A DNA stretch of 64,000 nucleotides from Galeopsis tetrahit (Eukaryota > Streptophyta > Magnoliopsida > Lamiales > Lamiaceae). Positions 57,301 through 64,000 of this stretch are shown here, piece by piece; within the stretch, counting starts at the first letter, position 1; the number at the start of each line of letters is the position of its first letter. Below the pieces are notes generated by a model. The model did no database searches. It was given only the letters and a program-made list of their open reading frames with translations, and was not told the DNA's origin. Where the stretch lies: NCBI GenBank assembly GCA_963675135.1, contig OY776129.1, positions 79,263,348-79,327,347 on the forward strand, given 5' to 3'. A program made the translations under genes and the position numbers.

Positions 57301-57948
57301 CCACAATGAGGTATTAGAAAACAAAGCACCTGGCCCTTCAACTGAGTACTGATGGAAACGCCTAAAGAGGCGTGGCAACAAAGACCACGCCAATAGTACT
57401 CCAACCAAAGTACAACTCACAGGGACAATTACATCTCTAAGATAAGGATTAGCATCAAGCAACTGCTGAACATGAGGAGAGACTTCATTAGAAGCCTCTT
57501 TCACTTTTTCACCCGAAGATTTCGCAGCATCAACCATAGATTGCAACACTTCTTTAAATTTAAGTATCCATTCATCACCATTAACACCACTATCACTTAC
57601 ACTAGCCCCATTTGCACCTGCACCAGCTACAACATCCGCACCTTGCGGAATGCTACCCTTACCCTCACTAGCAGAAGCAAAGAATCGACTATTAATCGAA
57701 GGTATGATGATCCCAGCTGGAAAACTACCTCTAATCCCCGAATTCCCGAGAAGCCTATTTGAAAAACGTGAATCAAAGTGACTTCCACTTGATATCCCAA
57801 AACTATTTTGGCCAGATCTCTGCGCACTCCCCGACTCTCTGTGATAAGATTTGCTTGAATATGCAACAGAAGGTCTGATATCAAATCGAGAGGCGGGTGT
57901 AACAGAAGAATATAAACGTTTCATTCTTGAAATTCTCATTGTGGCCAT
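54348..57948 (-). CDS. MSL1: MSL1-like mitochondrial mechanosensitive ion channel
   Basis: Exons: 57948-57215, 57119-56842, 56137-56037, 55544-55437, 55083-54862, 54431-54348; total 1527 nt, 508 aa (Arabidopsis MSL1 is about 497), phases all consistent. The N-terminal ~100 residues are Arg/Ser-rich with few acids, as expected of a mitochondrial presequence (MATMRISRMKRLYSS). Several membrane helices precede the MscS pore helix VATAFAARDVLGNVLSGLS encoded by exon 3. The beta domain follows, with VEGQVIEMGLTSTSL and FPVFVPNSLFSSQ, and the cytoplasmic-type alpha-beta domain ends the protein. MSL1 opens under membrane tension in the inner mitochondrial membrane and limits over-polarisation. The MscS-type glycine/alanine pore packing is visible. 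Introns 2 and 3 each hold a MITE. Confidence 0.94.
55627..55888. mobile_element. Foldback MITE in MSL1-like intron 3
   Basis: Long inverted arms: the left contains ACCAAACTATTTTTCTTTG and GAACTATACAAAC; the right contains GTTTGTATAGTTCGGTGCAA and AATAATTCGATGGTTTGGGTG. The ends are GGACTAATTGCATTGAAC and its inverted form GTGCAATTAGGCC. About 260 bp. Superfamily unresolved because the target duplication is unclear. Confidence 0.7.
56309..56723. mobile_element. Tourist-like MITE in MSL1-like intron 2
   Basis: A 415-bp element with ends GGGTGTGTTTGTTTATGG and, inverted, GGGTGTGTTCGTTTTTCG. It is flanked by TTA at 56306-56308 and 56724-56726, fitting PIF/Harbinger MITEs. Confidence 0.8.
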
Positions 57949-59429
57949 TTTACAAACACTTGGTGTTAATGAACTAACTTTAGATATGAAAACTCACAGC
58001 CCAGGTCAAACCCCGATTTTTTAACAAGAACTGCACCCCCAACTCCCCAATCTGTAAAAACAAAGATAAAGAACGAAGCCGCGATCGCCTAATCGTTACA
58101 GTATGTAATTTATGAGAGAGAGAGACGATTAGTTGAACAATGGGGAAAGAGTTGGTTCTCTCAGCTCTCACAGTATAAGCATGCAAGAAACTCGAAAATT
58201 ATATGGAAAATAAGTAAATTTGTGTGTGTAGATCAAATTCAAGAGCCATTTTGAATCCGAGTGTGCTAGTGGCTTTGCTTGTTCAGCAACACATCGAAAA
58301 TCAAGAAGGGGAAAGATTTGTCGTTTGCTATTTTGTTTCACTAACAATGTTTGGACATTTTTTAATAATGAATAAAAATTTTAAAGTATTTACCCAAAAA
58401 GTGTATGAGAAATACAGTTGTTACACAAACCGAGCTGCTCGTGAGTTCGGCTCAGTTCGTTAAATGAGCCGAGATCGAGTTCGTTAGATACTCGATTTAC
58501 TAACGAGTCGGCTCGAGCTCGACTTGTTAGGCTCGATATCTAATTTTTTTTCTTTAAATTTCATTAGGATAGACTCGTTAGACCCTTTAACGAGCCGAGC
58601 TATCTTAACTCGTCAATGTTATCGAGTCGAGCCGAGCTCGAATAACAGCCCTAATGAGAAGCTTATAGTCGGACGGACGGAGAGAGTATGATACAAGATT
58701 AATTATTCATACTATGGAATACATGATGTTCACTGTTCAGATTTTTTTAATATAATACGTACTAATTATTTATACGGTGGAATAAAATGTAAAATAAACA
58801 AAAATGAAAATGAGTGATTTGATCTCATTATGTAGTCGGCAACATATAGGCCAAACCGCCAAAGACCAATCAATTTTTATCCTCCTCAAAAAAAAAACAA
58901 TATTTATCATAGTCGACAACTATTTATCCAATATAATTCAAATACAGGGAGTGACTTTGAAAATTAAAGATCAACATGAATTTTTAGCTTATTTTGAAGA
59001 AGTGAATGGAATTTTACTTACATTCAAATTCAAATCCAAGAGAAGAAAAGAGTAAGACATTGATAGAACGATATACAAAAACAAGTTCTCTTTTCGCAAC
59101 ATGAAATAGCATGCAATAGTCGCTAACTACTAACTAGGCTCTCTGCTGTTACTTTAAAAAACGATTTTCGTCCCGAGATTATTCGCATCAACACATTTTA
59201 AACATGTAGATAGAGGGGAAAAAACTGTCAAAAAGTTCCTGCACTATTTGCATAGAAATTACATAAAACTAGAAGAAAAACAAAATTCCAGATTTATAAT
59301 CGCATAAAGCATTAAAGATCTTGTACTTTGGCCACTTTCTTCTCCTCCATTGTCCCAGAAACGTCGACTGATAAAGGACGAGGCGTTTTACATAGAATGT
59401 CATCAACGTGCTGTTGTTCGAAGGAGATG
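57949..59429. other. Spacer between the MSL1-like promoter and the lipid-kinase 3' end
   Basis: MSL1-like leader and promoter at left, lipid-kinase 3' UTR at right, and a GAGCTCG-rich dispersed repeat copy at 58430-58655 ending AATAACAGCCCTAA. No additional gene. Confidence 0.55.
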
Positions 59430-62400
59430 CTAGGTGATCATCTCTATAGCACCAGGCAGAATGGTAAACTTTCTCGGAAGGAACCCCAAATGTTCCCCAT
59501 CTGATTGCACGAAAATACTGTTACTTCGGCGAATCTCCTCAACTTCAATTGACGTCACACTAGGGAAATACAAAGGTATTAGTATATATATTCAGCATTA
59601 CAACAAGATACTCCGTACTTGACAAATCAAAAACTGCTATACCCATGGAAATAATATAAGCAGAGTAATCGACAATAATATGAGCACACAAGATCAGGAA
59701 ACGTAATCTGCTGAACACTTCAGTTTAATATGCTAAGAAAACATTAACTTATGTTCTAATAAACCAGAAATGTGGAACATTGATGGTAGTTCATGTCATA
59801 ATTTGCGCTTCTACTGATTCCAAACATTTTTTATTTAATACTTATTCCCGTTCAAATTAAATGACGTTTTGGCTATTTGCACTATTTTCAATTTAGATGT
59901 CGTTTTTCACTTTTCAGTGTTGAATATTTACATTTCTTTCCAGTTTACCCTTAAACTCATTAAAAATATATTACTCATACTTATTACTAATAGTAATCAA
60001 AGTCTAGTGTAGAATTCCAAAGCAATTAATTAAGGGTATACTAAGAAGTCAATGATTTTTTAATATGTGTGAGTTAATCTAAAATGACATACATTTGAAT
60101 AGGAGGGAGTATATCAATGAAGTGTATGAGAGCTAGGTCGATAATGTGCTAGAGTTTCAAAACCAGTTATCACAGCAAATTAGTGAAATATCGCCCCAAG
60201 AAAAGGGAAAAAACTGCAGATTACCTTCTTGAAGATACATTTTTCACCGACATGTGTGTGCCATTGTATAGCTTATGCATTTTCAGGACGAAGTCGTACC
60301 ACTTAAAGTCCTGAAGAATAACCACCTGAACAAGAATAGGTAATTGTGGAGATTTTGATTACAATGTATTTTATTTATGCGTATACGTGTGCTTTTTTGT
60401 TTGGGTAGGGGGGGAGGGGGTTATTATCATATTAAATCAGAAACAGAATTCTTTCCACCTCTAAGTCCTTGCTAGAAGGGTGGGCATTTGGTGTAATCTT
60501 CATTCCGCCACCAAAATATTTGGCATTTCCAATGCAAAGAGCGGTTACCTTGGAGTAAACTTTCCAATCGCCATTGTCAACCTTGGTGAAATAAGCAAAG
60601 AGGGTAAGATTCATCAGGATATAATTAATATATAAGTCTCAGGTTCAAAACCCTCAAAGTGCAAGCAATTCCAAAGGGATCAGTTCATACAGAGCTTTGC
60701 TCTGGCTTTAAGGACGGTGGGATTGGTCCCGAGACTTCAAAAAAAAAAAAATACAGAAAAGATTTTAATATGGAGGGGGGAGGGGGGACTCGAAACCAAT
60801 ACCTTTATTCTAAGATCCTGATTATGATGATCAAAAAAGGCCTTCAAAGCACCTATGACGTAACAGAGATTTCCATATTTCTTGTATCTTGACGCATAAT
60901 AGCCAGCCTTAGCGCTCCTTCAAGGTTAAGAGAATCGAAAAAGTATGATACAGTTTGTAGTCAGGGTCACAGTTTCAAGCATTGCCAAAATATTTATGAC
61001 TTACAAATGAATATCAGCCACATTTATAAAATAATGAGATTCTCCACTTTCTCCAGATATAGCTCCGACATCAATGCGAGTTCTCACACCTAAAAATAAT
61101 TCAAGAGACTTTGGTGGACTTGAATGCCAAATCTACCCAAATAATCCTCAAGAAGAGTAGCGCAAGTATGATACCTTTAGAAATGCGTTCAATAGCAGCA
61201 AGAGTGTTATTTTTCCTGACACAAAGGACAGAGTTGGATTATGATTTAAGTGCCCCATAAGGGTATTTTATATACTAGGATCCTTATCTACGAAAACCAA
61301 GACATACTGACCAGCCAAATGTTCTAGCAAAGTCAGATCCAGTTCCCAACGGAATAAGCTGTAGAGAGGAAGATGGACAGTATCATTCTCCAAAGTATCA
61401 CATTACTCAATTAGTCAATTTCCAAAATGAAACTAATATATGATACAGTTTCTCTGATAACAGCTGCATTTAAAACCAGTGACGATCACTTACACCAAGA
61501 GCAGTTCTACAGACAGCCTGATCATGATTAGTAACCGGTTTCCCACCCCAGAAAAAGCCATTAACAACCTGCAGTTAAACAGATTAACTAGGTAACACTA
61601 AACATTAAAACAGGGTCAGATTCAGCATAACTCAAATAAAAAATTACTTGCAGCAAACCTCTTACAGATGATAAATTGTAAATTTTTTATAGTGGTTTTG
61701 CAGTTAAACAGAGAAAATGTACAGTGCAAGCCTAGATGCTAGCAATCAGGTCCTAGCTAGCGTTCTGAGCCTAGATTAAAAAAAGAAAATCACACACCTC
61801 TTAATTGCTTTTATAGTATAAAAAGAACACAGGGCAGTCTCATTGATAATCTAATCAGCCATTGACTCAATATTATTGTGGCTCCAGCCATTACCAGGTT
61901 TTATAATTGTAAGTAAAATCAATCATGCAAAGTGTCTTACCTCTATAAAGCTATTACATTGCAAATAATTGTATTCAGGAAGTACGCGCAGGAGAAGATG
62001 CAGTACATACTTAAATCATTAGGCAATGCTGATGCAATAATGAAATAAATTCATGGTAAAATGTAAGTGGCGAAAATGTTATACCTCATGAAGAGTTCCA
62101 TCACCTCCAACTGCAATCACTGCATCAACACCCTCACGTATAGCCTGACCAAAGAATATCACTCAATTCCAATATTCTGTTGAACTCTGTAATCATGTAC
62201 AATAACCAATTCCTCACCTCCCTTGTGATATCGATGGCATGGCAAGGACCCGTAGTCAAAGATTCACATATCTGCCCACAACATCTAAAGAGGTAAATAA
62301 CTAAGCAGAAAATCCTGTACCTACACAAAGTTCCGCGAGGGAATGATTTCAATTGCTATTTGTTAATTTCAAATTAAGGTGACATGTGAACATGTAGCAG

Positions 62401-63077
62401 ACTAGCAGCTGATGATCCAATAACAGAAATATGTCAATTTAGCCTTGAAATATGAATCATTACAACGTGGACAATTTGAGGCTTGGTGTGCTCATTAACT
62501 TTTCTGCACTTAAGATTATAGACAAATAGGGGGAAAAGTGTAAAAAAAAATAGGAAAACTCATATAGCCATTGAATGAACAAGTAGCAGTTTGAGGCTAA
62601 ACTCAATCTCCAAATTAAATGAACCAAACAACCATTCAACAGCAACCAAAATCCGTATAATAACAAAACGTTTACTCACATTGCATTGAGAATCAAGGCG
62701 AGACCTTAGGTAAGGCAGCAATTTTTTCCACTGCTTGCCGGCTTTTCCATTAGCTCCTGCCCAATTTCAACAGAAAACAGCGAGAATGAAAACAGAAACC
62801 AACGACAGCTAGATTTTCCCTCGCAGTCCAGTTTCAACTTTCAACAACTTTCGGAACGCAATAGAACACCGTGAATGGAAAAACCGTAGTAAAGCATATA
62901 ACTAGTATGCAATTGAGAGAGACCTCGAGGATTGACGACGAAGACGATGTCGCGGCTTCGAGAGGTGGCGCCGCCGCCTACTGTACGGTCGGAAACGAGA
63001 TCTGAAGCCATCGGTTGCTCAGCTCTGTTAAACGAGTGTGTAGCCATTGGCACAATTGCCACAGCACATGCTATCAT
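59430..63077 (-). CDS. LCBK2: Sphingoid long-chain base kinase 2-like lipid kinase (DAGK-catalytic domain)
   Basis: Exons: 63077-62924, 62756-62680, 62271-62218, 62144-62085, 61568-61494, 61358-61312, 61215-61175, 61089-61005, 60917-60803, 60581-60459, 60325-60225, 59559-59430; total 1062 nt, 353 aa, all phases fit. It matches the protein family of Arabidopsis At2g46090. The diacylglycerol-kinase fold is clear: RDIVFVVNPRGANGKAGK near the start, nucleotide motif GGDGTLHE near 108-115, PLGTGSDFART near 143, and CIGNAKYFGGGMKITPNA and FVQSDGEHLGFLPRKF near the C-terminus. The predicted reaction is ATP-dependent phosphorylation of a sphingoid base. The family name suggests mitochondrial location, but a presequence is not obvious. 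ATGs at 63077, 63047 and 63008 are all in frame; 63077 is the most upstream, 63047 is a reasonable alternative. Confidence 0.92.
60620..60755 (+). repeat. SINE-like insertion candidate in lipid-kinase intron 9
   Basis: Sequence with a B-box-like GGTTCAAAACC (60642-60652), a GC-richer body (GGTGGGATTGGTCCCGAGAC) and a terminal poly-A tract (60740-60752) stands out from its AT-rich intron. Resembles plant tRNA-derived SINEs. The A-box would fall at the edge of exon 10 and is poor, and no target duplication was found, so this is tentative. Confidence 0.3.
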
Positions 63078-64000
63078 ATCGATAATCGTAAATAAATCAC
63101 AGACGTCAATGTAAAACGGATTATCAGTATTAATCACAAGTGTCAGGAGATTAGGATGTATAATCTAAAGATAAGCTGTTCATCTGAGGCTCTGCATCGG
63201 CGTATTTAGTTCATTAATCGGCGAAATTAAAGGCCCGCCGCCACAATCTTAAGAATAAACGTCATTTTTTGTCCTGCAAGGTTTGATGATGTGTATCAGT
63301 GTATGTGTATCATTTCCTAAAAAAACAAAAATTGGTAATTTATAAATTGGGTTGGTCTGCTATGGACTCGTGTGCATGTTGCACTTTTCAGTTACTAACT
63401 TACACTTTTTGGTAAATGGTGTTGCACTTTTCAATTATTAAATTGTATAAGTAATAATTGAAAAGTGCAACACCATTTACCAAAAAGTGTAAGTCAATAA
63501 CTGAAAAGTGCACATGGAAATTGAAAAGTGCAACACCATTTACCAAAAAGTGTAAGTCAATAACTGAAAAGTGCACATGGACTAGGGTGCACAGCATTAT
63601 ATTTTATCAAGATACACAACACGTCTTATAATTAAATTTTAATATATATATTTTTTTAATATTATATAAAATTTAAGAATAAAAAATTAAAAGTATTTAA
63701 AAAAAGGAAGTGACAATTTTGAAAATAAAATATTGTTGTTGGGTTATTAATTTTATAGAATATTTTCATATTAAGAGTGTTCAATAAAAAAAATGTGCAC
63801 CTATTCACGGAATGGATGGAGGGAGTATTACTTTTCACCTAAAACAATAAACTAATTTTTCATTTTCATCTATACCCTTATTTAGTGTATCCTGTTTTAT
63901 TTTAAATTAAAATATAGATATTAGTATTTGCCTTGTGAGCTAGTAGAAATAATATGCTAACTATATTAACTTTCATTGTTTAATGTGTAAGAATATGTAA
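63078..64000. other. Upstream region of the lipid-kinase gene
   Basis: Promoter side of the lipid kinase, followed by a palindromic AAAAGTGCA repeat (63375-63590) and AT-rich sequence with a Stowaway-like edge (GGATGGAGGGAGTA at 63814-63827). No gene is seen up to the window end. Confidence 0.5.
63375..63590. repeat. 65-bp-arm palindrome plus a direct third copy
   Basis: Left arm 63375-63440 and right arm about 63451-63515 are near-perfect inverted copies (shared words CACTTTTCAGTTA, TTACACTTTTTGGTAAATGG, GTTGCACTTTTCAATTATT). The right arm is then repeated directly at 63521-63581. The unit words match the repeat fields at 32240-32960 and 39205-39480. Confidence 0.9.

Noticed and set aside
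58428..58655. Small protein-coding gene in the spacer near 58.2-59.0 kb
   Set aside because: The frames overlap a dispersed GAGCTCG repeat or are AT-rich, short, and resemble no known family.
1..64000. Bacterial-type systems (CRISPR, toxin-antitoxin, phage defence) or an integrated virus
   Set aside because: No repeat-spacer array, no operon-like packing, and no reverse transcriptase, capsid or integrase-like frame was seen on either strand.

Overview
This is nuclear DNA from a flowering plant. The genes have many short introns with GT..AG borders, AT-rich spacers, many small transposon relics, and proteins that match angiosperm families. An asterid eudicot, perhaps from the mint order, is a guess from overall impression and not a derived result. 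I see no bacterial, viral or organellar segment, no CRISPR array and no rRNA or intact tRNA gene. I rebuilt the exons by hand from splice sites. All eight multi-exon genes stay in frame end to end, so every main gene looks intact.

Layout, left to right: (1) 1247-11262 (+), a 23-exon RIC1-type Rab guanine-nucleotide exchange factor. (2) 12170-18462 (-) and 20519-24177 (-), two head-to-tail ferric-chelate reductase (FRO) genes with the same 8-exon structure. (3) 24.2-28.4 kb, a spacer holding a clear 1.2-kb Mutator-like element with perfect 9-bp target duplications. (4) 28392-29783 (-), an intronless malectin-like membrane protein with no kinase domain. (5) 30-35 kb, a repeat-rich spacer. (6) 35063-37498 (+), a membrane-anchored receptor-like kinase. 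(7) 42688-43740 (+), a BYPASS1-like protein with a long, internally triplicated leader intron. (8) 45572-48512 (+), a MAP kinase of the MPK4/MPK11 type, 376 residues with a TEY loop. (9) 49250-52271 (-), a GH28 polygalacturonase. (10) 54348-57948 (-), an MSL1-like mitochondrial mechanosensitive channel. (11) 59430-63077 (-), a sphingoid-base/diacylglycerol-kinase-type lipid kinase (LCBK2-like).

The genes are not an operon and do not form one pathway. The neighbourhood is still informative. Receptor-like kinase, BYPASS1 and MPK4/11 lie in the same order as Arabidopsis At1g01540-At1g01550-At1g01560, and the Arabidopsis FRO2/FRO1 pair (At1g01580/At1g01590) lies just beyond. The window therefore appears to hold an old, rearranged but recognisable gene block.

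I found no convincing new molecular system. The observations most worth following are a 12-base match to the cereal iron-deficiency element IDE1 just upstream of the second FRO gene, tandem duplication of the first splice donor of the polygalacturonase, triplicated sequence upstream of the MAP kinase and inside the BYPASS1 leader intron, the kinase-less malectin receptor, and the Mutator-like element with an unusual TTCGAA-rich minisatellite and GC-rich interior.
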